Shown: positions 26,504-34,952 of the stretch, piece by piece
How the letters are laid out: the number at the start of each line of letters is the position of its first letter
Numbering within the stretch: the first letter of the stretch is position 1
Source: Candidatus Woesearchaeota archaeon
GTDB taxonomy: Archaea > Nanobdellota > Nanobdellia > Woesearchaeales > JAHWIC01
Reading direction: 5' to 3'
Assembly (NCBI GenBank): GCA_019322485.1
Contig: JAHWIK010000030.1
Span: forward strand, 1 to 56,002
Length of the DNA: 56,002 nucleotides
Translations under genes and position numbers: made by a program
Notes under the pieces: model-generated
The model's input: only the letters and a program-made list of their open reading frames with translations
Databases searched by the model: none
What the model was told of the DNA's origin: nothing

Positions 26504-27007
26504 TCAGATTTCCTCTTCCTTCTCTTCTTCACCCTCTTCCTCACCAGTCTCTCTTCTAATAACCTTAACTGAGTCCATCTTAACTGTAATTGGGATTGGA
26601 ACTGCTGCTTCAAGCAGCTCAACAACAACCTCTTCTTTCTGCTTGTCTATCCTGGTAATCTTTGCTTTCTCTCTTTTGAAAGGTCCGGAGATAATCTCGC
26701 AGATATCATTCTTCTGTATATTCCTTTCAACCTTGACCTGCTCAAGCATATGCTCTATTTCTTTGTAATTAATTGGTTTTGGGAGTATCCCCCTTGCATA
26801 TGGAACATTAAATGCAGCCTGCTCAGCATCTGTCCTGGAGCCAGCCTCAATAAAGATATAGCCTCTCATACCATGCGGCCTTACAACAGCATAAACCTCA
26901 AGTTTTTTCTTTTTGGCATTTGAAGTAACAAAGTCCATGACCTGGTCTTCCCTGTTAGCAGTTGTCCTTAACGCATAAATTACCTCTTTCTGCTCTTCTT
27001 CGTCCAT
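26504..27007 (-). CDS. spt5: transcription elongation factor Spt5 (archaeal NusG)
   Basis: 167 residues. Binds the RNA polymerase clamp to raise processivity. The N-terminal NGN domain (YALRTTANREDQVMDFV, VVRPHGMRGYIFIEA) is followed by a KOW domain (NDICEIISGPFKREKAKIT). An acidic tail of mostly Glu (EEEGEEEKEEEI) is a small addition. The gene abuts secE without a gap and precedes rpl11, a conserved archaeal arrangement. Confidence 0.95.
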   Translation of the reverse strand: MDEEEQKEVIYALRTTANREDQVMDFVTSNAKKKKLEVYAVVRPHGMRGYIFIEAGSRTDAEQAAFNVPYARGILPKPINYKEIEHMLEQVKVERNIQKNDICEIISGPFKREKAKITRIDKQKEEVVVELLEAAVPIPITVKMDSVKVIRRETGEEEGEEEKEEEI

Positions 27008-27202
27008 TTAAGCACCCCCCAATATCAAGGTCTTTATCATTGATACCAAAAATCCTATCAAGCCAACCAGGCCCATTCCAAGCCCAGAAACCTTAACTAT
27101 GGTTTTAAACTCAAAACTGTCTGGCCTTTTGGTCACTCTTAATACTCTTCTGCATTCGTTTATAAACATCTTTAGCTTATAAACCTTAGAATCTTCATCC
27201 AT
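27008..27202 (-). CDS. secE: protein translocase subunit SecE (Sec61 gamma)
   Basis: 64 residues with one C-terminal membrane helix (GLGMGLVGLIGFLVSMIKTL). It has the amphipathic helix that clamps SecY (FINECRRVLRVTKRPDSFEF), including the conserved Lys-Arg-Pro. Short size and location between ftsZ and spt5 are typical for archaea. Confidence 0.92.
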   Translation of the reverse strand: MDEDSKVYKLKMFINECRRVLRVTKRPDSFEFKTIVKVSGLGMGLVGLIGFLVSMIKTLILGGA

Positions 27203-27204
27203 TT

Positions 27205-28416
27205 TTAAATAAACTCTATCCCCAACTCCTTCTCTATCTCTTTCTTCTTCTTGTCAGATACGCCCTCGTCAGCTCCAAATATCTGGGATGACTTTACCCC
27301 AGTAACTATAAGCATGGTTCTTATTGTTTTGTCAAGGTCTTTGTATACCTGGGCTCCCCAGATTATCTTAGCCTCATCAGAAAGTCTTTCTGATACTGCC
27401 TCAACTACGCTCCTTGCTTCATCTAAAGTCATATCTTCTCCGCCAGCAACATTAATTAATGCTCCGTTTGCTCCTGTTATGTCAACATCAAGCAATGGAT
27501 TTGAAATTGCCTTTTCAACAGCCTCTAGTGCACGATTATCAGTGTCAGATTCACCAACACCAATCAAGGCTACACCGCCTCCCTTCATTATTGTTCTGAT
27601 ATCAGCAAAATCCAGGTTAACAAGACCTGCTCTTGTTACAAGCTCAGCAATGCCTTTTACAGCATTAGTTAAAATCTCGTCAGCAACCTTAAATGCAGTA
27701 TGCAATGGCAAATCTGGAGCAAGTTCCAGCAGTTTATCATTAGGTATTACAATCAGTGTATCAACAACCTGTTCAAGCTTCTCAAGACCCTCTGTTGCAT
27801 TTTCATATCTTGTGTTGCCTTCCATCGCAAAAGGCATAGTTACAATACCAACTGTTAAAGCGCCAATCTTTTTTGCTACCTCAGCTACAACTGGAGCTGA
27901 GCCTGTGCCAGTGCCGCCGCCTAATCCGCAGGTAATGAAAACCATGTCTGCTCCCTGCAGCATACGTTTTATATCAGCCTCATTCTCCCTGGCTGCTTCT
28001 TCACCCAATCTTGGGTCAGAGCCTGCACCTAGGCCTTTTGTAACATCCTTCCCAATAAGCAGTTTTTTATCAGCAGTAGTATATAATAAATCCTGGGCAT
28101 CTGTGTTAATAGCTAAAGCCTCTGTTCCAACAATACCTACCTCATTTACCCTTGTTATTGTGTTATTTCCGCCGCCGCCTGTTCCTACAACCTTTATCTT
28201 TGCACTTTGCTGGTTAAGGAACTGCTCAATCTCCTCGTCAGAATCATTTCTCCTTTGTTCTGGTATCACTTTAGACTCTTCCTTTGGCGGTTCTTTTATA
28301 GAAATATCTTCTTGCTCCTCTTGTACAGGGCTTTCTTCAGGCTGTACAGCTTCTTCTGGCTGCATAGAACCCTCTTGCTGAGGTTGTTCAGGTTGATTAT
28401 TGGTAAAAGGCTCCAC
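27205..28416 (-). CDS. ftsZ: cell-division tubulin FtsZ with acidic N-terminal extension
   Basis: 403 residues. GTPase that assembles the division ring. The GTP-binding set is intact: VVGTGGGGNN (77-85) and the tubulin signature GGGTGTGSAP. Catalytic T7-loop residues appear in NLDFADI. An unusual ~60-residue N-terminal extension rich in Gln, Glu and Pro precedes the domain. It is supported as real because the GTG at 28416 follows a strong GAGGTGG site. The C-terminus is short with no long linker. First gene of the ftsZ-secE-spt5-rpl11 cluster. Confidence 0.95.
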   Translation of the reverse strand: MEPFTNNQPEQPQQEGSMQPEEAVQPEESPVQEEQEDISIKEPPKEESKVIPEQRRNDSDEEIEQFLNQQSAKIKVVGTGGGGNNTITRVNEVGIVGTEALAINTDAQDLLYTTADKKLLIGKDVTKGLGAGSDPRLGEEAARENEADIKRMLQGADMVFITCGLGGGTGTGSAPVVAEVAKKIGALTVGIVTMPFAMEGNTRYENATEGLEKLEQVVDTLIVIPNDKLLELAPDLPLHTAFKVADEILTNAVKGIAELVTRAGLVNLDFADIRTIMKGGGVALIGVGESDTDNRALEAVEKAISNPLLDVDITGANGALINVAGGEDMTLDEARSVVEAVSERLSDEAKIIWGAQVYKDLDKTIRTMLIVTGVKSSQIFGADEGVSDKKKKEIEKELGIEFI

Positions 28417-28476
28417 TTTCCCACCTCGATAACTTTTGTTATTTTAAAGTTGTACTCCTATATAAACTTTTTGAAA

Positions 28477-29154
28477 TTATCCCTTTTGTTCCTTCTCTTC
28501 TTTTTCAACGGTAAATCCAACAGTTTTTATGCTTTTTACCAGCCTTTTTAGGTTCTCAGTCAGCTTATCCTTGATGTCATCAGGCAGTTCTTTCTTAATC
28601 TTGATTTTAGCATTGCCTTCTTTCATCTCTGCACTTACATCCTTAAGCCCTAAACTTAGCTTTACATACCCCTCAATCTTCTCCTTGTCATCTTCTACTT
28701 TTCGTTTTATCCTTACAGTATAAACAAGGTCCCTCCCTGATAATGGGTTGTTAAAGTCTACCAATGTTCTTCCGCCGCTGACTGTTTTCACAATACCAAG
28801 CATGCCGTCAACATTAATCTGCAATCCCGGCATTGGCTGTATTCCCTGTTTCTTGAATTTGCTTGTTTGAATAAGCTGTATCATCTTTGGGTCTTTTTTT
28901 CCAAACCCTTCTTCTGGAGCTAACTCAACAGTGTATTCCTTGTCAGTATCTTTGCCTTCCAATGCCTTTTCAAGGCCTTTAAGAATTTGCCCTTCTCCTA
29001 AACAGATTATCACAGAACCATATCTCATATCCTTGTTATAGATATCACTTTCCTTTGCAACCTTTTCGCTTGTTGTGTCAAATATAGTGCTGTCTTCCTT
29101 AATCTTACCAGTATATTCTATTTCAACAAAATCTTCTTTTTTGACGGTTACCAT
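28477..29154 (-). CDS. FKBP-type peptidyl-prolyl isomerase (SlyD-like, with C-terminal extension)
   Basis: 225 residues. Isomerase and chaperone. VEIEYTGKIKEDSTIFDTT and LGEGQILKGLEKALEGK are the FKBP halves, and ELAPEEGFGKKDPKMIQ opens the insert-in-flap chaperone domain. Residues ~150-225 form an extra region (GYVKLSLGLKDVSAEMKEG) seen in longer archaeal FKBPs. The archaeal long form is cytosolic and no signal peptide is seen. Confidence 0.92.
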   Translation of the reverse strand: MVTVKKEDFVEIEYTGKIKEDSTIFDTTSEKVAKESDIYNKDMRYGSVIICLGEGQILKGLEKALEGKDTDKEYTVELAPEEGFGKKDPKMIQLIQTSKFKKQGIQPMPGLQINVDGMLGIVKTVSGGRTLVDFNNPLSGRDLVYTVRIKRKVEDDKEKIEGYVKLSLGLKDVSAEMKEGNAKIKIKKELPDDIKDKLTENLKRLVKSIKTVGFTVEKEEKEQKG

Positions 29155-29258
29155 TTAGTTCCACCGAGAAGAAATATAGATTTAGGGAAAATTAATCCTT
29201 TATAAATGTTTTGCTTCGTTAGAAGGAAAACCTACGAATGAAATGAGTTTGGTTTTGG

Positions 29259-29795
29259 TCATTTATTGACTAATTTTACTATCTTCCCTATAACCTGTTC
29301 TGGAGTAAGTTCTGTCGTATCAATCAGGACATCATAGTTTGTTTTATCATAGCAGTCAAAGCCATAATACTGCTTGTAGCGCTTTACCTCAGAAGCCTCT
29401 CTTTTTTCAATTTTTTCCTTCATTTCTTTAATGTCTTCTGCGCTCTCAGTTGCTCTTTTATCTTTAGCAATCCTTCCCGCACCCTCATCCAGCTCAACAT
29501 CAAGAAAGATCTTAAACTCAGCATTTGGAATGAAAAAAGCGCTTAATCTTCCGTCAATAACAAAATCATCTTCTGTTTTTCCTAATTTCTTTTGCCTTTC
29601 ATCAATCTCTTTATCGATTGCACCATTGTCCTGTTCTGCTAGTTTGCTTAGCTCTGCTAAGGTCATCCCTTTTTCCTTTGCCATCTCCCTCATAAAGTCA
29701 CCGCTGGAGTAATGCTTTAAATGAAGCTTTTGGGCTAAGGTTCTAGCAATAGTGCTCTTCCCAGAGCCTGCTTTACCGCTTACTGTTATTATCAT
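29259..29795 (-). CDS. cmk: cytidylate kinase (archaeal type)
   Basis: 178 residues. Phosphorylates CMP or dCMP. Walker A is VSGKAGSGKSTIARTLAQ, followed by HYSSGDFMREMAKEKG (substrate Arg/Asp) and DFVIDGRLSAFFIP. The frame runs up to 29879, but the upstream part overlaps the divergent gene and its promoter; the Met at 29795 (MIITVSGKAGSG) matches the usual start. The 52-base gap to the divergent regulator has TATA-like TTTATATAG near its middle. Confidence 0.93.
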   Translation of the reverse strand: MIITVSGKAGSGKSTIARTLAQKLHLKHYSSGDFMREMAKEKGMTLAELSKLAEQDNGAIDKEIDERQKKLGKTEDDFVIDGRLSAFFIPNAEFKIFLDVELDEGAGRIAKDKRATESAEDIKEMKEKIEKREASEVKRYKQYYGFDCYDKTNYDVLIDTTELTPEQVIGKIVKLVNK

Positions 29796-29847
29796 AATCT
29801 GTTTTACATAGAGTATATTTATATAGTTTTTTATATTAACAGGAAAT

Positions 29848-30711
29848 ATGAAACGGGATTTGCTTGAGGAAATCAGCATTTATCTCTTGAAGAAAGGCTA
29901 CACTCTAAAATCCTTAACCCGTACATGCTTTGATATTGTTGCTCGTAAAGATACGCAGATTCTTTTGATTAAGGTTCTTAACGACGCTAACGCAATAAGC
30001 GAGGAATATGCAGAAGAGATGAAGCATGTAAGCTCCTATATCTCGGGTATCCCTTTAATGATTGCAGAGAAAGCAGGCGACAAGCTGGTGGATGGAGTTG
30101 TTTATTCACGTTTTGGAATAAATACCCTTAACCAGCAAACATTTGAAAACTGTGTTGAAAGCAGATTCCCATTCATCAAAAGAGACCATGCTGGCCTAAC
30201 AGCAAATGTAATAGGCAACAGATTAAAGGAAAAGATGGATGAAGAAGGGGTTTCTCTCGGTGATTTATCGAAGAAACTTGGCGTTTCCAAGAAGATGATA
30301 CAGAAGTATAAATCAGGAGAAAGCAAAATCACAGTACAGAAAGCCTTCAAGCTTTACGACATCTTTGGGCATGCGGTTTTTGATAAGATTGACGTCTTGA
30401 AAGCAGAGATAAAACCAGAAGAGGTTGGCAAATCTGATGTTTCCAAAAAATACCAGGACCTTGGTTTTGAAGCAATTGAAACACATAAGGTTCCGTTTGA
30501 TATTTTAGCTAAAAAAGAAAAAGAGATTATTCTGACAGAAGTCAGAGATAAACCAAACCCCCAGGCACAATCATTATCAAGACTTTTAGACGCAGATAAC
30601 CTGGTTATTTTCAAGAAGAAGAAACCAAAGGACATTCCTTCTCTAAAAAAAGAAGAATTCTTGGAGCTGAAGAAAGCTAAAGAACTTGTTAAGTTCTTGA
30701 AGGAGTTTTAA
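29848..30711 (+). CDS. archaeal HTH regulator (nuclease-like domain plus Xre-type HTH)
   Basis: 287 residues. The N-terminal third (DIVARKDTQILLIKVL) resembles the endonuclease-like fold of archaeal regulators in COG1395. A central Xre-type helix-turn-helix follows (IGNRLKEKMDEEGVSLGDLS, KLGVSKKMIQKYKSGESKIT). The C-terminal part repeats a similar nuclease-like core (LGFEAIETHKVPFDILAKKE). The fold suggests DNA binding; the target is unknown. It is divergent from cmk. Confidence 0.85.
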   Translation: MKRDLLEEISIYLLKKGYTLKSLTRTCFDIVARKDTQILLIKVLNDANAISEEYAEEMKHVSSYISGIPLMIAEKAGDKLVDGVVYSRFGINTLNQQTFENCVESRFPFIKRDHAGLTANVIGNRLKEKMDEEGVSLGDLSKKLGVSKKMIQKYKSGESKITVQKAFKLYDIFGHAVFDKIDVLKAEIKPEEVGKSDVSKKYQDLGFEAIETHKVPFDILAKKEKEIILTEVRDKPNPQAQSLSRLLDADNLVIFKKKKPKDIPSLKKEEFLELKKAKELVKFLKEF

Positions 30712-32160
30712 TTACCTTCCAAAACTCTTGAAGGTCATAACCTCTACAGGCGCATGGTCATCACTAAAAACCTTTTCTGATGATTCCTGGCTTATTTCTT
30801 TAATCTCTGCCAATACTTCTTTTGCTATAGCCTCTAAATTAGCGTGCAGAATCTTCCCTTCAATTATTTTGCTCATTGCCTCTTTATCAATATCTGCTTT
30901 GAACGAGTAAAGCATATGCTTCTTCTCGAAAACATAAGAATTAGGAAACACTGTTGTGATGGTATTGGTATAATATTCACTTAATTCGGTATTTGGGGAA
31001 TAATAGGGTACATTAATCGCAACAATTCCATCATCATTCAGGGAGCGGTTAACTAGTTCAAAAAATTCCACAGTAGCAATATGAAATGGCACATGCGGCT
31101 CCCCAGAGTAGACATCGATGTAAACAATATCATATTTTTTCTTGTTCTGGTTAAGGAAGACGCGGGCATCTTGGTGGAATATAGACAGTCCTTCATTTAG
31201 CCTTAACCCAAAATATGCATTGCCAACCTCTGTGACCATTGGGTCTATTTCAACACCATCAATGTTAGTATCAAAGAAATAATCTGTTTCCATCATGGAC
31301 GTGCCTGCACCATTCCCCAATATGAGTGTCTCCTCGGCATTAATAAGCATCTGGGGGAATAGATAGTAATCATAATAAGCATTACTTAAGTGTGTTTCTG
31401 GGTCTAGAGTTATAGAGTGATAAGAGTAATCATGATTAAGCCTTAATTGCAAACGGCCTCCCTCTTCAACAACCTTTATTATATTATATTCAGATTCAGT
31501 CTTATAGACGTATCCTGTGGTTTTTTCAGGAGGCAGCAATAAAATCAGAAACGCTAATATCAAAAAAAGGGAGCCTTTATTGAATTTTATCAGACCTATG
31601 GTTGAAATAACCAGCAACAAACCAATAGCAATCAAAAAACTGGTTCTTGAGCCTAAGTAAGGTATAAAGATGAAGGTGGTCATGATACCTCCTGCTATAG
31701 AGCCCAGGGTTGATAATGAGAATATCTCTCCGGATGCCTTGCCAACCATCCTCTTAATGAGAAGCAGTTTAATCAAATAAGGCGGGATAAAAGCCAGAAG
31801 GGCAGTAGGCACAAAAAACATTGCAACTATTGCTATAGAAGAGCCAATGATTACTGACCTAAAAGAAATCATATTCAATAACAATGGATAAACACTGAAG
31901 ATAACTATCAAATAAATACATGAGCCTAGAATGACCAAATAAGGCAATTTCTCAGATTTAAGTCTATCAACAACATAACCACCAGCAAAATAACCTGCTG
32001 CCAGTGCAAGCAAAACAGTGTTGATTATTATACCAGAAACATAAATAGATGTCCCAAAGTAAGGAGCTAATAACCTGAATGAAATCAGCTCTAGAACCAG
32101 GATTGCAAATCCGGTTGTAAAACAGGTTAGGTATGCCAGTTCTCTGCTTTTGAAGTCCAT
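30712..32160 (-). CDS. membrane-anchored spermidine synthase-like protein
   Basis: 482 residues: about seven to eight membrane helices (ELAYLTCFTTGFAILVLELI onward) fused to a cytosolic methyltransferase-fold aminopropyltransferase-like domain. That domain has LILGNGAGTSMMETDY (motif I), DGVEIDPMVTEVG and YDIVYIDVYSGEPHVPFHI. Similar membrane fusions occur in archaea and bacteria, with unproven substrates. The start at 32160 is chosen because AGGTG lies 7 bases upstream and longer starts would run into the divergent thermosome promoter. Confidence 0.87.
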   Translation of the reverse strand: MDFKSRELAYLTCFTTGFAILVLELISFRLLAPYFGTSIYVSGIIINTVLLALAAGYFAGGYVVDRLKSEKLPYLVILGSCIYLIVIFSVYPLLLNMISFRSVIIGSSIAIVAMFFVPTALLAFIPPYLIKLLLIKRMVGKASGEIFSLSTLGSIAGGIMTTFIFIPYLGSRTSFLIAIGLLLVISTIGLIKFNKGSLFLILAFLILLLPPEKTTGYVYKTESEYNIIKVVEEGGRLQLRLNHDYSYHSITLDPETHLSNAYYDYYLFPQMLINAEETLILGNGAGTSMMETDYFFDTNIDGVEIDPMVTEVGNAYFGLRLNEGLSIFHQDARVFLNQNKKKYDIVYIDVYSGEPHVPFHIATVEFFELVNRSLNDDGIVAINVPYYSPNTELSEYYTNTITTVFPNSYVFEKKHMLYSFKADIDKEAMSKIIEGKILHANLEAIAKEVLAEIKEISQESSEKVFSDDHAPVEVMTFKSFGR

Positions 32161-32233
32161 ATCAAAACACCTGAGAATTAGTTTATTTAAGCTTTTTGGG
32201 GGCTTTACATCCACCTCCGTAAAAAACGTAACC

Positions 32234-32241
32234 TTTAAATA
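32234..32241 (+). promoter_or_regulatory. TATA box for the thermosome gene
   Basis: TTTAAATA preceded by a purine/C-rich stretch (AACC) lies about 60 bases before the ATG, with a GGAGGAG ribosome site just before the start. This gap (32161-32295) also serves the divergent membrane gene. Confidence 0.45.
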
Positions 32242-32295
32242 GTACTGCTTATTCACCTTTTCTACGATTTCGATAAATTATGGAGGAGAAATAAT

Positions 32296-33948
32296 ATGAC
32301 AAACCAAAATGTACAACCAATTTTCATTCTGCCGGAAGGCGCACAAAGAAGCACTGGTAGGAATGCACAGAGAACAAACATTATGGCTGCTAAGCTAGTA
32401 GCTGAAACTGTTAGGACTACATTAGGTCCAAAAGGAATGGACAAGATGATTGTTGATACTCTCGGAGATGTTACTGTTACAAATGACGGAGTAACAATCT
32501 TAGAGGAAATGCAGATTGAGCATCCATCTGCAAAGATGATTGTTGAAGTTGCAAAAACACAGGAAGACGAAGTAGGAGATGGAACAACCACAGCAGTTGT
32601 CTTAGCAGGAGAACTCTTAAAGAACGCTGAAGGCCTGTTAGAGCAGGAAGTTCATCCAACTGTTATAGCAAGAGGCTATAGGCTGGCTGAAATAAAAGCA
32701 CAGCAATTACTAAATGATATTGCTGAGGACATAACAGAAAAAGACACTGAAAATCTAAGGAAAATAGCAATAACTGCAATGACTGGAAAGGGTGCAGAAT
32801 CAGCAAAGGATGTATTAGCTGATATAACTGTCAGTGCAGTAAAATCAGTTATTGACAGGGAAAACGATACAATCTCAATTGACAAGGAACACATAAAGCT
32901 TGAGAAGAAGGTTGGAAGCGCTGTTGAAAACACAGAGCTAGTAAAAGGCATTGTCCTGGATAAAGAAAAAGTCAATGCAGGAATGCCCCATAAACTAGAG
33001 AATGCAAAGATAGCATTAATTGACTCTGCCCTGGAAATAAAAAGCACAGAGATAGATGCAAAGATACAGATAACAGACCCAAACCAGATGCAGGCTTTTA
33101 TTGACCAGGAAGAGAAGATGCTGAAAGACATGGTTGAAAAGGTAGCTGCATCAGGAGCAAATGTCATAGTATGCCAGAAAGGCATTGATGATATTGCACA
33201 GCATTTCCTGGCAAAGAAAGGAATCTATGCAGTTAGAAGAGCAAAGAAATCAGACATGGATGCTTTAGCAAGAGCTACAGGTGGAAGAGTAATAACCAAT
33301 GTGGATGATTTATCAGAATCTGACCTGGGAAAAGCCGGCACAGTTGAAGAGGCAAAAGTAGGGGACGAAGAGATGACTTATGTAAAAGACTGCAAAAACC
33401 CCAAATCAGTTACAATCTTAGTCAGGGGCGGAACAGAGCATGTTGTTGATGAGGTAAAGCGTGCTCTAGAAGATGCTATTGGAGATGTAGCTGCTGCTTT
33501 AAAGATTGGAAAGGTTGTTGGAGGAGCAGGTGCTCCAGAAGTGGAACTGGCAAAAGGATTGAGAAAATTTGCAGACTCTTTATCCGGCCGTGAACAACTA
33601 GCAGTAAACGCATTTGCAAATGCAGTTGAAGTAATCCCAAGAACCTTGGCAGAAAACGCTGGTCTAGACCCAATAGACATCATAACAGAGCTGAAATCAG
33701 CTCACGATAAAAAGCAGAAATGGGCTGGCATAGATGTTTTCAAAGGAAAAGTAGTAGACTCATGGCGCGCTGGTGTTATGGAGCCTTTGAAGATAAAGAC
33801 GCAGGCTGTTTCATCTGCTTCAGAAGTAGCTATAATGATTCTAAGAATAGATGATGTTATAGCTGGAACATCCTCAAAAGGCCCGGAAATGCCTCCAGGT
33901 GGAATGCCTCCAGGAATGGGCGGTATGGGAATGCCACCAATGGGTTAA
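32296..33948 (+). CDS. thsA: thermosome subunit (group II chaperonin)
   Basis: 550 residues. ATP-dependent protein-folding double ring. The ATP-site LGPKGMDKM, the VGDGTTTAVV phosphate loop and the group II helical protrusion region are all present, and the C-terminus has the usual Gly/Met-rich tail (GMPPGMGGMGMPPMG). A strong GGAGGAG site precedes the ATG. It is the only chaperonin gene in the window. Repeat copy D starts 33 bases past its stop. Confidence 0.97.
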   Translation: MTNQNVQPIFILPEGAQRSTGRNAQRTNIMAAKLVAETVRTTLGPKGMDKMIVDTLGDVTVTNDGVTILEEMQIEHPSAKMIVEVAKTQEDEVGDGTTTAVVLAGELLKNAEGLLEQEVHPTVIARGYRLAEIKAQQLLNDIAEDITEKDTENLRKIAITAMTGKGAESAKDVLADITVSAVKSVIDRENDTISIDKEHIKLEKKVGSAVENTELVKGIVLDKEKVNAGMPHKLENAKIALIDSALEIKSTEIDAKIQITDPNQMQAFIDQEEKMLKDMVEKVAASGANVIVCQKGIDDIAQHFLAKKGIYAVRRAKKSDMDALARATGGRVITNVDDLSESDLGKAGTVEEAKVGDEEMTYVKDCKNPKSVTILVRGGTEHVVDEVKRALEDAIGDVAAALKIGKVVGGAGAPEVELAKGLRKFADSLSGREQLAVNAFANAVEVIPRTLAENAGLDPIDIITELKSAHDKKQKWAGIDVFKGKVVDSWRAGVMEPLKIKTQAVSSASEVAIMILRIDDVIAGTSSKGPEMPPGGMPPGMGGMGMPPMG

Positions 33949-33981
33949 TTTTTTTCTTTTATTTATATTTTAAAAATAATC

Positions 33982-34111
33982 AATCTGAAAATTCCTTTTT
34001 ACCTCGTGTAATAGGAATTTTCATCTTCTTACCTTCCTTTTAGCTAGTGTATAAAGGAATAGTGAAGATGATTTTTGCCTTAAATTAGGGAATAAAGCAA
34101 AAATCAGATTT
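33982..34111 (-). repeat. four-way-junction repeat, copy D (reverse orientation)
   Basis: 130 bases, reverse of copy A. Closing stem AATCT 33982-33986 with AGATT 34106-34110. Arm 3 GAAAATTCC 33987-33995 with GGAATTTTC 34014-34022. Arm 2 ATCTTC 34023-34028 with GAAGAT 34064-34069. Arm 1 GATTTTTGC 34070-34078 with GCAAAAATC 34097-34105. Again no free base at the junction. In arm 2 two C-G/G-C pairs of copy A are replaced by T-A pairs on both strands, preserving pairing. The rest of the gap 33949-34248 is AT-rich, with only the next gene's TATA box recognisable. Confidence 0.9.
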
Positions 34112-34180
34112 ATTTTTCTTATTATTGGTTTTTTTTCTATTGTTTAATTTTTATTGATTATTTATATAACAAATAGCAAA

Positions 34181-34190
34181 ATTTATAAAC
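34181..34190 (+). promoter_or_regulatory. TATA box for the 34249 gene
   Basis: ATTTATAAAC lies 60-68 bases before the ATG; a GTGGTGAT ribosome site lies just before the start. It sits 70 bases past repeat copy D. Confidence 0.4.
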
Positions 34191-34248
34191 AAAAGACTTC
34201 ATTACCAACTTATAATTAATTTTATCTATAAAAAAGAGTGGTGATAAT

Positions 34249-34950
34249 ATGCCAGCAGAAGGCCCTTACGAGATAATGCCCTACAAAGAGATCGTGAAGC
34301 TTAAAAAAGATCTTGAGGAATTACAGAAGAAATCTGGTGAAGCTCCTTCTAGGGACCTGTTAAAATCAATTGATGCGCTTACAAAGAACATGGGTGCTAT
34401 GCTAACCCTCTTCAAATCAGCAGCTGAAGAAATGAAGGTTGAGGAGAAAGCCCCTCAGGCAGAGGTTAATCTGGACCCAGTATTAGAAAGGCTTGATGAG
34501 ATATCCAGCAAGCTGGATGATATGTCAGGAAAAGTAGAGGAAACATTAACAGAAAACAAGACAATAGCTGAGGGAGTAGTTGCTGTTTCTGAAGCAATGG
34601 ATGAGAAATTTTCAGGTTTATCTGATGATATAGCTTCTATAGGAGGGGCTGGAAAACCAGCACCAAGAGCAGTAATGCCTCCGCCTGTCATGCCAGGAGG
34701 GCCTGTTCCGCCAGGAGCACCAAAGCCAGGCGGCATAGAAGGAACTATTTCAGCAGGAGGACCAGCACCATCAAGATTACCAAAAGGCCCAGGGCCAATG
34801 CCGCCAGGAGGACTACCACCATTAGGTCCGCCAGGAGCACCGCCAGGACTACCACCATTAGGTCCGCCAGGAGCACCACCAGGGGGTCCAGGAGGACCAC
34901 CTCCACCAGGAGCGCCACCAAAAAAGAAAGGCCTATTTTCACGTAAATAA
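34249..34950 (+). CDS. coiled-coil protein with Gly/Pro collagen-like tail
   Basis: 233 residues. The N-terminal ~130 residues are helical and coiled-coil (IVKLKKDLEELQKKSGE, LERLDEISSKLDDMSGKVEE). From ~145 on the protein is a Pro/Gly repeat, including a 12-residue unit GLPPLGPPGAPP repeated in tandem, and it ends in a basic KKKGLFSRK. The 36-base DNA repeat at 34811-34882 underlies the unit. No membrane helix and no recognised family. It is two bases upstream of another coiled-coil gene and probably forms an operon with it. Confidence 0.8.
   Translation: MPAEGPYEIMPYKEIVKLKKDLEELQKKSGEAPSRDLLKSIDALTKNMGAMLTLFKSAAEEMKVEEKAPQAEVNLDPVLERLDEISSKLDDMSGKVEETLTENKTIAEGVVAVSEAMDEKFSGLSDDIASIGGAGKPAPRAVMPPPVMPGGPVPPGAPKPGGIEGTISAGGPAPSRLPKGPGPMPPGGLPPLGPPGAPPGLPPLGPPGAPPGGPGGPPPPGAPPKKKGLFSRK
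34811..34882 (+). repeat. 36-base tandem repeat inside the Pro/Gly gene
   Basis: Two tandem copies of a 36-base unit (34811-34846 and 34847-34882) beginning GACTACCACCATTAGG, differing by one base in the third codon position near the end (CCG against CCA). Each encodes the 12-residue Pro/Gly unit. Such near-identical units change copy number easily. Confidence 0.9.
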
Positions 34951-34952
34951 GA

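Noticed and set aside
27251..28381. A 376-codon open frame antisense to ftsZ
   Set aside because: Ser/Thr/Pro-rich translation without any recognisable domain, entirely inside the well-supported ftsZ gene; it is the expected shadow of that gene's codon use.
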